Shown here piece after piece: positions 9,474 to 18,196 of a stretch of 64,000 nucleotides of DNA. The stretch covers positions 1 to 64,000 of the forward strand of contig JAOPWC010000118.1 of the NCBI GenBank assembly GCA_025965895.1, in the 5' to 3' direction. The notes beneath the pieces are model-generated. The model was given only the letters and a program-made list of their open reading frames with translations. It was not told the DNA's origin and did not search any database. Both the position numbers and the translations under genes were made by a program. Within the stretch, counting starts at the first letter, position 1; each line of letters begins with the position of its first letter. This stretch comes from Mycobacterium sp. (GTDB lineage: Bacteria; Actinomycetota; Actinomycetes; Mycobacteriales; Mycobacteriaceae).

Positions 9474-9797
9474 TGGGACAGCATACCTCCGAAGGACGGT
9501 ACGGGAATGAAAATCGCACACAGGAACCGATCCCGATTGGCGGCCCCGGCACCTGATGTGGCACCGGGCCCCACCTCCTCGCCCCGGCGCAGCGTCTCTC
9601 ACGAGCCCGCGGAGCGTTATCGCAGATCGTGTCCGCGACTGTTGATCTCAATCCCGGTACATTCCGGCACGGGCCAGCGATGACTTATGCGGCGCGCCGG
9701 AGAAGGCAGCTAAACTCCCGCTGCCTCAAGCCGATCGCGATCGACAGTAATGCGATCCACGAACCTGGAGTTTGTCAACTCCGGGGAGGGTGTCTGA
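9474..9797. other. 324-base intergenic stretch without a visible gene
   Basis: It lies between the end of the adenylate cyclase gene and the start of the LipO-like gene. The part next to 9473 carries the GGAGG ribosome-binding site and presumably the promoter of the hydrolase. The middle has short open frames in several phases but none with family-like composition. I see no clear stem-loop followed by a T run. Confidence 0.4.
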
Positions 9798-11291
9798 TCA
9801 GTCGTCGTTGAGTGGCACCGCCAGCTCTGTCGCGGTAAGTCGGCCGCGTAGCATGGTCGACCCGCGCCGTCCCCAGTGCCGGCGCTCGGCGGCATTTGCA
9901 CGCGCAAGCGCGCTGCGGGACGCGAGGATTCGGCAATCCCATTCTTTTGCGAGGTCTGCCAAGCGGGCGGCCTCGTTGACGGGGTCGCCGATGACCGTGT
10001 ATTCGTAGCGATTTTCGGCACCGATGTTGCCGGCGAACACGGAACCGGCCGAAACCCCGACACCGAAGTCGACGATGGGCAGCTTTCTCAGTTCGTTGGC
10101 GAGCACACGCGCCGTCGCGAGTGCTGCCGATCCGGGCTCCTCAATGTGCAACGGCGCGCCGAATACGGCCAGTGCGGCGTCGCCTTCGAACTTGTTGATG
10201 AGGCCCTGCCGGTCGTCGACGGCGGCGACCACGATACGGAAGAAGTCGTTGAGGATCCGCGCGACTTCGGCGGGCGGTCGCACAGCGGCCAACGCCGTTG
10301 ATCCGACGAGGTCGACGAACAGGATTGCGACTTCGCGTACGTCGCCGGAGAGCGCGGCGTCCTGTTCAAGCGCATGGCGTGCAACGTCGGCGCCGACGTG
10401 GCGGCCGAACAGATCCCGGAGTCGTTCGCGCTCGATGAGGCCGGCCATCATTCGATTGAATCCGGACTGCAGGCGACCGATTTCTGACGGCTCGTACACC
10501 GCGACGCAGGTGGTTCGGCCATGTTCGACCTCGGCCATGGCGTCCACCACATTGCGGACCGGATCTGAGATCGAACGCGCAACCAAAACCATTGCGCGAA
10601 TTCCCAGGAGCAGCGAGAGCGCCGCGAGTACCAGAATCGGAGTTTCAACGGGAGCCGATTTCTGGACGAACCATCCGCTGGCCCTGGCCACCACGATGAC
10701 CGCGATGGCGGCGCTCGGCAATGCACTGAAGAGCACCCATGTGATCACTAGTCGGGCGAGTACTCCGGGTATCTCCGTGTCACCCGTCGCGGTCCTCATG
10801 GCGGCGGCAATGACCGGGCGCAGGGCACGTTGGGTGACCAGATACCCCATGCAGGAGGTGGTCGCACCGCCGAACAGCAGGGCGGTCCCGATGACGCAGG
10901 CCACGCCGACGCCGGCATCCAGGTTGATCAACGCGAACACCGCTCCACTTGCCGCCCACGTCGCGAACTGAACGGCGGTCTGGCGGTTAGCAATACGCAT
11001 GGCCGCGCGCTGCTGCGCGGCAGTTGGTGTATGGTGCTCGGCGAACCAGCGCATAGTTGGAACCACGTTGAGAACGCCACCGACGGCACCCACGACTGAC
11101 GCGACAACGACCAGCCCGGACGCGGCGATCAGGTTCTTCTCCGTGAGCAGGTTGGTTGCGTCGCCGATCGTGTTCTTGCTCAGCGAGATGATGACCATCG
11201 CCACCCCGACGGCGGCCAGGATGTGCGCCGACGCAAGCCCGGCAGCATAGCTGGCGCCCAGACGGATGGCGGCCCTGCGCCCACTGATCAC
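9798..11291 (-). CDS. Membrane-bound class III adenylate cyclase with HAMP domain
   Basis: 497 residues. The N-terminal half has six hydrophobic segments, beginning near residue 15 with AGLASAHILAAVGVAMVII. A HAMP linker follows around 265-320 (SISDPVRNVVDAMAEVEHG), then a C-terminal class III cyclase domain. Catalytic features are the metal-binding aspartate in ILFVDLVGST near 338, INKFEGDAALAVFGAP near 378, and the transition-state residues in VIGDPVNEAARLADLAK near 443. The layout matches the Rv1318c-Rv1320c group of M. tuberculosis. It should convert ATP to cAMP with regulation through the membrane part. It is the last gene of a minus-strand run that begins with the SDR at 12460. Confidence 0.88.
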   Translation of the reverse strand: MISGRRAAIRLGASYAAGLASAHILAAVGVAMVIISLSKNTIGDATNLLTEKNLIAASGLVVVASVVGAVGGVLNVVPTMRWFAEHHTPTAAQQRAAMRIANRQTAVQFATWAASGAVFALINLDAGVGVACVIGTALLFGGATTSCMGYLVTQRALRPVIAAAMRTATGDTEIPGVLARLVITWVLFSALPSAAIAVIVVARASGWFVQKSAPVETPILVLAALSLLLGIRAMVLVARSISDPVRNVVDAMAEVEHGRTTCVAVYEPSEIGRLQSGFNRMMAGLIERERLRDLFGRHVGADVARHALEQDAALSGDVREVAILFVDLVGSTALAAVRPPAEVARILNDFFRIVVAAVDDRQGLINKFEGDAALAVFGAPLHIEEPGSAALATARVLANELRKLPIVDFGVGVSAGSVFAGNIGAENRYEYTVIGDPVNEAARLADLAKEWDCRILASRSALARANAAERRHWGRRGSTMLRGRLTATELAVPLNDD

Positions 11292-11310
11292 CCCGACGTT
11301 GGCGGCGACG

Positions 11311-11592
11311 TCACACCGGGTCGAACGCTGATATCAGCCACGCGTTGTTGACGTCCTTCAGCGTCGCTCGCACGCTGCTGGACGTCACTGCGGGATCAGG
11401 CTTTTCGTGCTTGACGAAAGCGAGGACGACTGCCGGTGTCCGGTACAACTCGGTGATGGCGGCACGGAGCACCGTCGCGTTCGTTTTCACCGCCTTCTGC
11501 GAGGCTGCCGGCGCGACGACTTGCGTGGTGAACTTGTTGTAGGCCAACGCCGGATTGCCGTTCGTGTCCGGTCTCACCGTCACGGAACCCAC
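11311..11592 (-). CDS. Short Mce-associated-like protein, probably N-terminally truncated
   Basis: 93 residues starting with a GTG about five bases past the SDR stop codon. The sequence pattern TPAVVLAFVKHE, then SSVRATLKDVNNAWLISAFDPV at the C-terminus, resembles the last part of mycobacterial Mce-associated proteins, which end in a WLIS-F-PV strand. Those proteins normally have an N-terminal cytoplasmic tail and a transmembrane helix; neither is present here. Either this is a remnant whose 5' part was lost when the neighbouring SDR arrived, or a short soluble relative. I favour a remnant, with moderate confidence. Its frame is open upstream into the SDR, but no better start is visible there. 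Confidence 0.5.
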   Translation of the reverse strand: MGSVTVRPDTNGNPALAYNKFTTQVVAPAASQKAVKTNATVLRAAITELYRTPAVVLAFVKHEKPDPAVTSSSVRATLKDVNNAWLISAFDPV

Positions 11593-11596
11593 GGCG

Positions 11597-12460
11597 TTAC
11601 GGTCCGGACCACGGCCGTGCCTTCAACCCGCCGCCTGCGTCGACGCGGATCTGCTGTCCTGTGACATAGCGTGCGGCGTCTGAGGCCAGGAACAACACGA
11701 CCTCGCTGACGTCCTCCGGTTCGATGTAGGGAGTCGGCATGGCGTTCATGACGGGGAACGTCTCTTCGGCGTCGGCCCGGGTGGGGTTCTCCAGGTCGGG
11801 CCGGAAGGCGCGATACATCGGCGGGCTGTGCAGCATGTCGGTGTTGACGTTGGTGGGGTGGATGGCGTTGACCCGGATGTTGCCGGGCGCAAGTTGCAGA
11901 GCCAGATCGTTGACGTAGTGGGCGACGACCTGTTTGGCGAACGCGTATCCACCGCCGCCGGGCCCAAGGTCCATCCCGCCGGCGTTCTGTGACGCCAGGT
12001 AGGCGGCCAGGGAACCGGTCGCGATGATCGACGCGCCGGAACCGAGATGCTTGATGCTGGCGTGAACCAGATTGAGCACACCCACCAGATCGACGTCGAC
12101 CGCGTCGACGAATGCCTGCGGTGGCAGTCCCGGCGTGAGCGGGGCGATCCCTGCGTTGGCCACGACGACGTCGAGCCGTCCTAGATCGGCGACCGCCGCA
12201 TCGATAGCCGCGGACAACGCGGCCCTGTCGCGGACGTCGACCACAGCGGTGTGCGCCCTGCGGCCCTCTTTTTCGACAAGGCGTGCGGTTTCCTCGAGGT
12301 CCTCGGGTCGTGCCAGTGGATACTCATTGGTCTCGATGTCGGCGCATAAATCGACGGCGATGATGTCTGCGCCTTCGGCGGCGAGCAGTCGAGCATGTGA
12401 TCGCCCCTGACCCCGGGCGGCGCCGCTGATGAGGACGACTTTGCCCTCCACTCTTCCCAT
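11597..12460 (-). CDS. Mycofactocin-coupled SDR family oxidoreductase
   Basis: 287 residues from ATG 12460, chosen because AAAGGAG lies a few bases upstream and because the preceding open codons are not SDR-like. The N-terminal cofactor motif reads VVLISGAARGQGRSHARLLA, followed by ADIIAVDLCADI. The GARGQGRSHA form and the DxCADI segment are typical of SDRs predicted to hold NAD tightly and pass electrons to mycofactocin. NAG lies near residue 92, a serine near 138 and YAFAKQ (YxxxK) near 157. It should oxidise an alcohol to a ketone or aldehyde. It is divergent from an aldehyde dehydrogenase, a natural partner for oxidising an aldehyde product. The mycofactocin genes themselves are not in the window. 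Confidence 0.8.
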   Translation of the reverse strand: MGRVEGKVVLISGAARGQGRSHARLLAAEGADIIAVDLCADIETNEYPLARPEDLEETARLVEKEGRRAHTAVVDVRDRAALSAAIDAAVADLGRLDVVVANAGIAPLTPGLPPQAFVDAVDVDLVGVLNLVHASIKHLGSGASIIATGSLAAYLASQNAGGMDLGPGGGGYAFAKQVVAHYVNDLALQLAPGNIRVNAIHPTNVNTDMLHSPPMYRAFRPDLENPTRADAEETFPVMNAMPTPYIEPEDVSEVVLFLASDAARYVTGQQIRVDAGGGLKARPWSGP

Positions 12461-12582
12461 CCCTACTCCTTTCCGAGACCCGAACCTGCCGTGTCGGCGC
12501 CGGCACGTTGCGGTCGTCCTCGACGATCGGCTGTAGCGCAGCACAAGAGCTGCAGCTTCTTCAAGACGATAGCTCAGTTGCG

Positions 12583-12598
12583 TGCTAATGGAATAGCA
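12583..12598. promoter_or_regulatory. TGCTA-N6-TAGCA inverted repeat between divergent genes
   Basis: Perfect 5-base arms (12583-12587 and 12594-12598) separated by six bases, in the 251-base region between the mycofactocin-type SDR and the aldehyde dehydrogenase. It is placed where a shared operator or overlapping divergent promoters would be expected. The same region also has a 10-base palindrome AGCTGCAGCT at 12548-12557. The arms are short, so chance is possible. Confidence 0.3.
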
Positions 12599-12711
12599 TC
12601 TGTCACGAAACGCATATGATCGCTGCCGTCCAACGCACACCATCTTCTGCCGTAGTTCAGCAGTTGGCGTAGGCGCGCGGAGATCCCGGCCAAGGCGGAG
12701 GTAGCAGTGCA

Positions 12712-14241
12712 ATGGGTGTGCGATGGGACTTCGGCAGCATGTTCATCGACGGCGTCTGGACATCCGATAACGCCGCTGGCGTCATGGAGGTCGTCGACCC
12801 GGCGACCGAGGACGTCATCGGCTCGGTTCCCGACGCCGACCGCAAGGCCGCGCACGCCGCGATAGCCGCCGCCCGGCGAGCGTTCGACGATGGACCCTGG
12901 CCGCGGACGTCTCCTCGCCAGCGGGCAGCAGCGCTACGTCGGTTCGCGAACATCCTCGACGAACGCCACGATGCGCTCAAGGAACTGGTGATGGCGGAGT
13001 CCGGCTCGGTCGGCTTCCTCGCCGACATCATTCAGGTCCGCGGCACCATCGACATCGCACAATGGATCGCCGAGGCGATGGAGTACTGCGTTCAATGGAC
13101 CGAGGTATCGCCACCGTCGGGCGGCCCTACCGCGATGACCGGCCACGCCGTCGTCCGCGAGCCCGTGGGCGTGGTGGCGGCGATCACCCCGTTCAATTTT
13201 CCGTTCTTCCTCAACATCGTGAAGGTGCTCCCCGCGCTGGCGGCTGGCTGCACCGTGGTGCTCAAGCCTCATCAATGGACACCTCTGGACGCCTACGAGA
13301 TCGCCAGAGCGGCCGAGGACGCGGGGCTTGCGCCTGGTGTCCTCAACGTCATCTCCGGGGGGGCCGAGGTGGGCGAAGAGATGACGACCCACCCGATGGT
13401 CGACATGGTCACGTTCACCGGATCCACGGCGACCGGACGCGCGATCATGGCGGCCGCGGCCCCGACCGTCAAGCGGCTACAGCTTGAACTGGGTGGCAAG
13501 AGTGCCTCGATCGTCTTAGACGATGTGCCCGAAGAACACGTGGCAGGGATGGGCGTGCTCACGTCGATGATCCATGCCGGGCAAGGATGTGCGTTGCAGA
13601 CCCGGGTGCTGCTGCCCGAGCATCTGCTCGACGCGTACGTCCAGGGCGCCACGAATTCGCTGTCGTCCCTGAAGGTGGGCGATCCCAGGGAGCCCGACAC
13701 ACTGATTGGCCCGCTCATCCGGGAACAGCAGCGGCAGCGGGTGGAGGGCTATGTTCGGGCCGGCATCGAGGAGGGCGCCGATCTGGTTTTCGGCGGCAAA
13801 CGACCAGAACACCTCGCCAGGGGCTTCTTCTATGAGCCAACCCTATTCATCAACGCTCGTAACGATATGCGCATCGCCCAGGAGGAGATCTTCGGGCCGG
13901 TGCTCACGGTGATCACCTACAAGACCGTGGAAGAGGCGATCCGCATCGCGAACGATTCGATTTACGGCCTGGGAGGCGGAGTTGTCACGGGCAACACCGC
14001 TCGTGGTTTCAACGTCGCCCGACACATCCGCGCCGGCAACGTGTCCGTGCAGACGGTCGGGCCGCGAGTGATCAACTTCGACAGCCTTGGCGGCTCCGGT
14101 CCCGGCTGGTCAGCCGATCAGCTCAATGGCGTCGGCATCACCGGCGTCTTCGGAGGATTCAAGCAGAGCGGGGTCGGCAGGGAGTGGGGCCATCACGGCA
14201 TCGAAGAGTTCACCGAACTCAAGGCCATCGCCTGGAATTAG
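12712..14241 (+). CDS. Aldehyde dehydrogenase (NAD(P)-dependent, ALDH superfamily)
   Basis: 509 residues of normal ALDH length. The NAD fold shows ITPFNFPFFLNIVKVLPALAAG near residue 160, and TFTGSTATGRAI near 235. The catalytic base is the glutamate in LQLELGGKSA near 260 and the nucleophile is the cysteine in HAGQGCALQTR near 292. The C-terminal GGFKQSGVGREWG is typical of the family. It should oxidise an aldehyde to the acid. A GGAGG site lies about twelve bases before the ATG. It is divergent from a mycofactocin-type alcohol-oxidising SDR, so the pair could carry an alcohol through to a carboxylic acid ready for CoA activation. Confidence 0.9.
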   Translation: MGVRWDFGSMFIDGVWTSDNAAGVMEVVDPATEDVIGSVPDADRKAAHAAIAAARRAFDDGPWPRTSPRQRAAALRRFANILDERHDALKELVMAESGSVGFLADIIQVRGTIDIAQWIAEAMEYCVQWTEVSPPSGGPTAMTGHAVVREPVGVVAAITPFNFPFFLNIVKVLPALAAGCTVVLKPHQWTPLDAYEIARAAEDAGLAPGVLNVISGGAEVGEEMTTHPMVDMVTFTGSTATGRAIMAAAAPTVKRLQLELGGKSASIVLDDVPEEHVAGMGVLTSMIHAGQGCALQTRVLLPEHLLDAYVQGATNSLSSLKVGDPREPDTLIGPLIREQQRQRVEGYVRAGIEEGADLVFGGKRPEHLARGFFYEPTLFINARNDMRIAQEEIFGPVLTVITYKTVEEAIRIANDSIYGLGGGVVTGNTARGFNVARHIRAGNVSVQTVGPRVINFDSLGGSGPGWSADQLNGVGITGVFGGFKQSGVGREWGHHGIEEFTELKAIAWN

Positions 14242-14412
14242 CCCGCCACGCGGGCACACATCCGGGGATAGCGACAGAATACGCACGCTTATGTCAGGCC
14301 ATCTTGGCTTTAGCGTGTTAACCTCAAGATCAGCATCTCGACCTAGCGTTTCAGTAGACCATAATGTGCAATTAGAAGGGCCCGGGTCGTTAGATGTCTT
14401 CGGAAAGGGCCG

Positions 14413-14442
14413 CGGATACCGCGCCCTTGGGCGCGGTATCCG
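14413..14442. promoter_or_regulatory. Perfect 30-base palindrome, candidate operator or hairpin
   Basis: Two exact 14-base arms, CGGATACCGCGCCC and its reverse complement, are separated by TT. It lies in the leader just downstream of a possible -10 box TAATGT (14362-14367) and 39 bases before ATG 14481 of the hydrolase-TetR pair. The neighbouring TetR is the obvious candidate to bind it for autoregulation. As RNA it would also form a strong stem-loop close to the ribosome-binding site. Confidence 0.6.
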
Positions 14443-14480
14443 ACATTGGAACAAGAGTCGCATCGTCGCTGAAGGAAGTG

Positions 14481-15293
14481 ATGACTGAGCAGCTGGGTGG
14501 AAGCCGATCGCGCACCTACGAGCGTGACGGACTGACGCTGGCATACTCCGTCGTGGGCGACGGAGAACCAATTGTGTTCGTCCACGGCGCGACTGCCACC
14601 GGTGAGTTCGAGTGGGGAGGGTTGGCCACCCACCTGTCGTCGTGCGGCTATCGCTGCGTGCTGCCCGACCTGCGTGGCCATGGCCGGTCGCAGTTCCGCG
14701 GGTCGGACGATATGGGTCAGACCATATGTGCGGATCTGCTGCACCTGATCGATCACCTGCACCTCGACAGGCCGCACATTGTCGGGTTCTCGTACGGCGC
14801 CGAGATCTCGCTGATGCTTGAGCTCGCAGCGCCCGGCACCGCGCGTTCGCTTGTGCTGCTCAGTCCGGGGACCGGACGGCCCAGTGATTACCGGGTGCCG
14901 AGCCTGAAGTATCTGCACCGGACGTGGCCGTTCGCGTTGCGACGTCTGCATGAAGCCGATCACGGACCCGAGCACTGGCGGCTGCTCGTCACGGCGCTAC
15001 ATGCGGACAGCACCGGTCGTTCGGAGCTATCGGCGGAGACCTTGGCGGGCGTCGGATGCCCGGTCATGTTGCTTGCCGGCGCACGGGACGAACCGACACG
15101 TCGGGCGCAGGGACGGCGATTCGCCGAGGTCCAAGCCACGGCGCGGTACATGGAAATCGAGGGCGCGGCACATGCTGTGCACCAGGAATGCCCGGAGAGG
15201 GTTACTCAGGTCATCGGTGACTTCCTGGTAGAAGTCGACAATGATATTGAGAGAGCGGGGACGCCATGGCGAGGCAGAAGACAGCTGAGCTGA
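14481..15293 (+). CDS. Alpha/beta-fold hydrolase
   Basis: 270 residues from ATG 14481, chosen because GAAGGA lies just upstream and because the palindrome at 14413-14442 then falls in the leader; an earlier in-frame ATG at 14394 would add 29 unhelpful residues across the palindrome. The signatures are VFVHGATATGEFEW (oxyanion block), LPDLRGHGRSQF, the nucleophile elbow VGFSYGAEISL near residue 101, and the terminal GAAHAVHQE histidine. These fit a small esterase or C-C hydrolase of the alpha/beta superfamily. It overlaps the TetR gene by 28 bases, so the two are co-transcribed and the regulator probably responds to a related compound. Confidence 0.8.
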   Translation: MTEQLGGSRSRTYERDGLTLAYSVVGDGEPIVFVHGATATGEFEWGGLATHLSSCGYRCVLPDLRGHGRSQFRGSDDMGQTICADLLHLIDHLHLDRPHIVGFSYGAEISLMLELAAPGTARSLVLLSPGTGRPSDYRVPSLKYLHRTWPFALRRLHEADHGPEHWRLLVTALHADSTGRSELSAETLAGVGCPVMLLAGARDEPTRRAQGRRFAEVQATARYMEIEGAAHAVHQECPERVTQVIGDFLVEVDNDIERAGTPWRGRRQLS

Positions 15294-15958
15294 AAACAAA
15301 CGGTGACCAGCCGGCGGAAGAGTATGTGCCGAGCTGGCAGAGGGACAGTGTCGATCGGTCGCTGCGCAACGCGATCGAACGCGCCCGTAAGCGCAGTGAC
15401 CGCTTCGTCGAAGCTGCCGTGGACCTTCTCAGTGAGCGCGACGAGAGTGACTTCAGCATCCAGGACGTGGTCGACCGGTCCGGCCAGTCGCAGCGCACCT
15501 TCTATACGTTCTTCGACGGCAAAGACACTCTGATGCTCGCCGTCTACGAGACGATTCTGCGAAAGACCGCGATGCCAATGTTGCGGGAGCGGTGCGAGGG
15601 CATCGAGGATCCGGTGTTGCGGCTTCGTGCGCTGTTCGAGGCGTTGTCCGAGATCACCGCAATGCCGGCCCGGCTGGCCCGGGGTTTGAGCGTCCTTCAC
15701 CTGCACCTCGCCGAGACCCGTCCCAAAGAGCTCGCCTACGCGTTGGAGCCGCAGCGCGCCTTCATCGTCGAACTGCTGACCGCCGTCGCCAAAGCGGGCC
15801 GGCTGCGGCAGGACGTCGACCTGCACACACAAGCGGCGCTGCTTCAGGAAATGCTGCTCGCCTCGACACACTCCAGGGTGCTGGCGGGTGGAAGTGCGAC
15901 GAGTGTCGACGATCTGTGGGCGTTCTGTTCGGCAGCGATTTTGCGTCGTGAGGACTGA
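15266..15958 (+). CDS. TetR/AcrR family transcriptional regulator
   Basis: 230 residues. The N-terminal domain has RSDRFVEAAVDLLSERDE, then the helix-turn-helix FSIQDVVDRSGQSQRTFYTF near residues 69-88, ending in the usual FF.GKD.L block. The C-terminal half is the helical ligand-binding part. It is the only dedicated DNA-binding repressor in the window, and it is encoded as the second gene of a hydrolase-TetR pair with a 30-base palindrome in the leader, which suggests autoregulation. Whether it also governs the surrounding catabolic operons cannot be told from sequence. Confidence 0.88.
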   Translation: MARQKTAELKTNGDQPAEEYVPSWQRDSVDRSLRNAIERARKRSDRFVEAAVDLLSERDESDFSIQDVVDRSGQSQRTFYTFFDGKDTLMLAVYETILRKTAMPMLRERCEGIEDPVLRLRALFEALSEITAMPARLARGLSVLHLHLAETRPKELAYALEPQRAFIVELLTAVAKAGRLRQDVDLHTQAALLQEMLLASTHSRVLAGGSATSVDDLWAFCSAAILRRED

Positions 15959-15987
15959 CCGTGCACTCGTGCCGCCGACCATGACGT

Positions 15988-17214
15988 TCAGGTCACCGCG
16001 CCGGTAATCTTCAGGCTGATCAGCTCGTCGTCGGACTTGCCGAGTCCGCGCAGGATCTCGTCGGTGTGTTCGGCGAACTGGGGAGCCCGGCTGATGCGGG
16101 CTGATGTCTGATCGAATTGCACGGGGTTGGCGACCAGTTCGCGTGGAGTGCCGTCGACGTCGACAACTTCGGCGATCATCCCGTTGGCACGCAGCGCCGG
16201 GTCTTGGCCCACCTCCCACGGGTCCTGAGCGATCGCCCACTGCCCCTGCATGCCGGTGAACTGCGACGTCCACTCTGCCAGCGTCCGGCCGGCAATAACC
16301 TTGGTAAGGACGTCGGCGGCGTGCGCCGCGTTGCCCATCAGCGCCTCGACCGTCGCGAACCGCTCGTCGGTGATCAGGTCCTCCCGCTCGATGCGCCGGC
16401 AGAACTCGGGCCAGTAGCGCCCGGGTTGGAGCATCGCCAACACGATCCACCGGTTGTCGGCGGTCCGGTAGTTGCCCACCAGGGGATTGGTGCGCGCCGA
16501 GTTGCCGCTCGGCTGCCGCGGCGGCGGCCCTCCCGCCAGGAGTGCGAAGTTGACTGACAGTGCGGTGGCCCAGGCGCCCACGCCGAGGAGGGAGACATCG
16601 ACAACGGAAGTGTCGCCGGTGCGTTCACGCGCTAAAAGCGCGGCGGCGATGCCTCCGGCGATGGTCATCCCACCAAGGGAGTCGCCGTAGGCGCCGGCAG
16701 GCATCTGGCACAGGCCGTCGAACTCGAATGGCGTGGTTCCGAGTGCGCTGCCGCCTCGGGCCCAGAAGGCGGTGCTGTCATAGCCGCCTTTTTCGCTGTC
16801 GGGGCCGGTGTTGCCGAACCCCGACCCGCGCACATAGATGATGTCCGGATTGATTCCGCGGACGTCCTCGAGTTCGATGCCGAGTCTGCGGCGCGCCGCA
16901 GGCAGGAAGTTCGTCAGGAACACATCGCTGATCCGGATCAGCTCGTGCAGGACCTCCAGCGCCTCTGGCCGCTCGAGCGCGAGGCCGATGCTGCGCTTGC
17001 CGCGGTTGGGATGCTCCATCAGGGGCGCGAAGGATCCGCTACCGACCGGCATGCCCATCAGTCGGCTCAACCCGCGCTGGGCGTCGCCGTGCTCGGCGTG
17101 CTCGACCTTGATCACCTCGGCGCCCCAGTCGGCCAGGACCGCGCCCGCGGCAGGGACGAAGGTGAACTGGGCCACCTCCAGGACGCGCACGCCTTCCATC
17201 GGTCGGATCACCAC
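15988..17214 (-). CDS. CaiB/BaiF family (class III) CoA-transferase
   Basis: 408 residues. It starts with GVRVLEVAQFTFVPAAGAVLADWGAEVIKVE, the usual opening of this family. The expected catalytic aspartate lies in GGYDSTAFWARGG near residue 151. GNYRTADNRWIVLAMLQPGRYW near 247 is another family block. These enzymes move CoA between carboxylic acids through an aspartyl-CoA anhydride. It follows an SDR on the same strand with a 47-base gap, and that pair is divergent from a large beta-oxidation operon, so it may load CoA on the substrate of that operon without ATP or recycle it from a product. Confidence 0.88.
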   Translation of the reverse strand: MVIRPMEGVRVLEVAQFTFVPAAGAVLADWGAEVIKVEHAEHGDAQRGLSRLMGMPVGSGSFAPLMEHPNRGKRSIGLALERPEALEVLHELIRISDVFLTNFLPAARRRLGIELEDVRGINPDIIYVRGSGFGNTGPDSEKGGYDSTAFWARGGSALGTTPFEFDGLCQMPAGAYGDSLGGMTIAGGIAAALLARERTGDTSVVDVSLLGVGAWATALSVNFALLAGGPPPRQPSGNSARTNPLVGNYRTADNRWIVLAMLQPGRYWPEFCRRIEREDLITDERFATVEALMGNAAHAADVLTKVIAGRTLAEWTSQFTGMQGQWAIAQDPWEVGQDPALRANGMIAEVVDVDGTPRELVANPVQFDQTSARISRAPQFAEHTDEILRGLGKSDDELISLKITGAVT

Positions 17215-17261
17215 AATCTCCTGTCCTGATTCAGTTCTGTTGCTGCCGCGGCGATGTGCGC

Positions 17262-18023
17262 TCAGCTACTTGCCGGACGGACATGGACCACGTCCATCAT
17301 CAGCTCGCGCGGCCGCATCAGCACGTCGTAAAGGACATCGGCCACGGTCGCCGATGTGAGCAGTTTGGTGCCGCTCATCCTGGTGAGGTAACCGTCGGCT
17401 TCCCAGATCGGCCACGCCCGCTCGATGTCGCCGGGCCCGAAGTTCTCGTGGATGCCGGTGTCGCCGACGGCGCCGAGGATGACCAGGGTGACCCGGATCG
17501 AGTCGCGCCGGAGTTCCTTGTTCATCGATTCGGTGAAGCCGTTGAGCCCGCGTTTGGTGGCGGCGTAGAGCGTCATCATCGGCATGTGGTCGAGCGTGAT
17601 CTCCGATGAGATGTTCATGATGTCGCCACCGCCGGCCGCGCGCAGCAGCGGCACGGCCGCGCGCGTGGTGTATATCGGGGCGACCAGATTGGTGTTGACG
17701 GTGACAGCGATGTCCTCGTCGCTGGCCTCCTCGATGAGCCGGATGCGAGTGGCGCCGGCCGAGTTGATCAGGATGTCGATGTGCCCGAACTGCGCCGCCA
17801 CCTGCTCGAAGGCGGCGCCGACCGCGGTGCTGCAGGTGATGTCGGTGACGATCGGGACGGCGTTGGCGCCGATGGACTCGGCGATCTCGTCGAGAAGCAG
17901 CTTGCGACGGGCCAGCAGGACAACTGTTGCGCCCTGCTGCGCGAAGCGCTCAGCGGTTGCCCTGCCCACGCCCATCGAGGCTCCGGACACCACGACGACC
18001 TTGCCGTCCATCTTGTTGGACAT
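17262..18023 (-). CDS. Short-chain dehydrogenase/reductase
   Basis: 253 residues from the second of two adjacent ATGs (18023), which leaves a six-base gap after GAGG. It has the NAD(P)-binding VVVVSGASMGVGRATAERFA, NSAG near residue 86, the serine in NISSEITLDH near 138, and YAATKRG (YxxxK) near 151. An arginine after the second strand (LLARRK) hints at NADP preference. The classical SDR fold supports reduction or oxidation of a keto/hydroxy group. Divergent placement from the DapA-family operon and co-direction with a CoA-transferase suggest a role in the same pathway. Confidence 0.83.
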   Translation of the reverse strand: MSNKMDGKVVVVSGASMGVGRATAERFAQQGATVVLLARRKLLLDEIAESIGANAVPIVTDITCSTAVGAAFEQVAAQFGHIDILINSAGATRIRLIEEASDEDIAVTVNTNLVAPIYTTRAAVPLLRAAGGGDIMNISSEITLDHMPMMTLYAATKRGLNGFTESMNKELRRDSIRVTLVILGAVGDTGIHENFGPGDIERAWPIWEADGYLTRMSGTKLLTSATVADVLYDVLMRPRELMMDVVHVRPASS

Positions 18024-18096
18024 CATGGACCTCGATTTCTTGTGTTCGAAAACCGCAAAATGTGCGTCGCTGGCTGCAGTGGCGGGCCAGCGTGCG

Positions 18097-18126
18097 TTGC
18101 ATCGCATGCACATGTCGTTCTACCAT
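18097..18126 (+). promoter_or_regulatory. Shared element copy B: TTGCAT-N18-TACCAT
   Basis: TTGCAT (18097-18102), 18 bases, TACCAT (18121-18126) with GTTC before TAC. It is about 70 bases upstream of the eight-gene operon beginning at 18197. A short inverted repeat GTGAT-N4-ATCAC (18136-18149) follows directly and would overlap the expected transcription start. Confidence 0.55.
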
Positions 18127-18196
18127 GACGCGCACGTGATAGTCATCACCTGGCCCCGAGACTTGTGCGGGCGACCGGTTCGAAAGGGAGTGAGTT

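Noticed and set aside
15206..16450. 414-codon minus-strand frame across the TetR gene and the CaiB gene end
   Set aside because: It crosses two well-supported genes in other frames, is rich in arginine, proline and glutamine, and has no motif.
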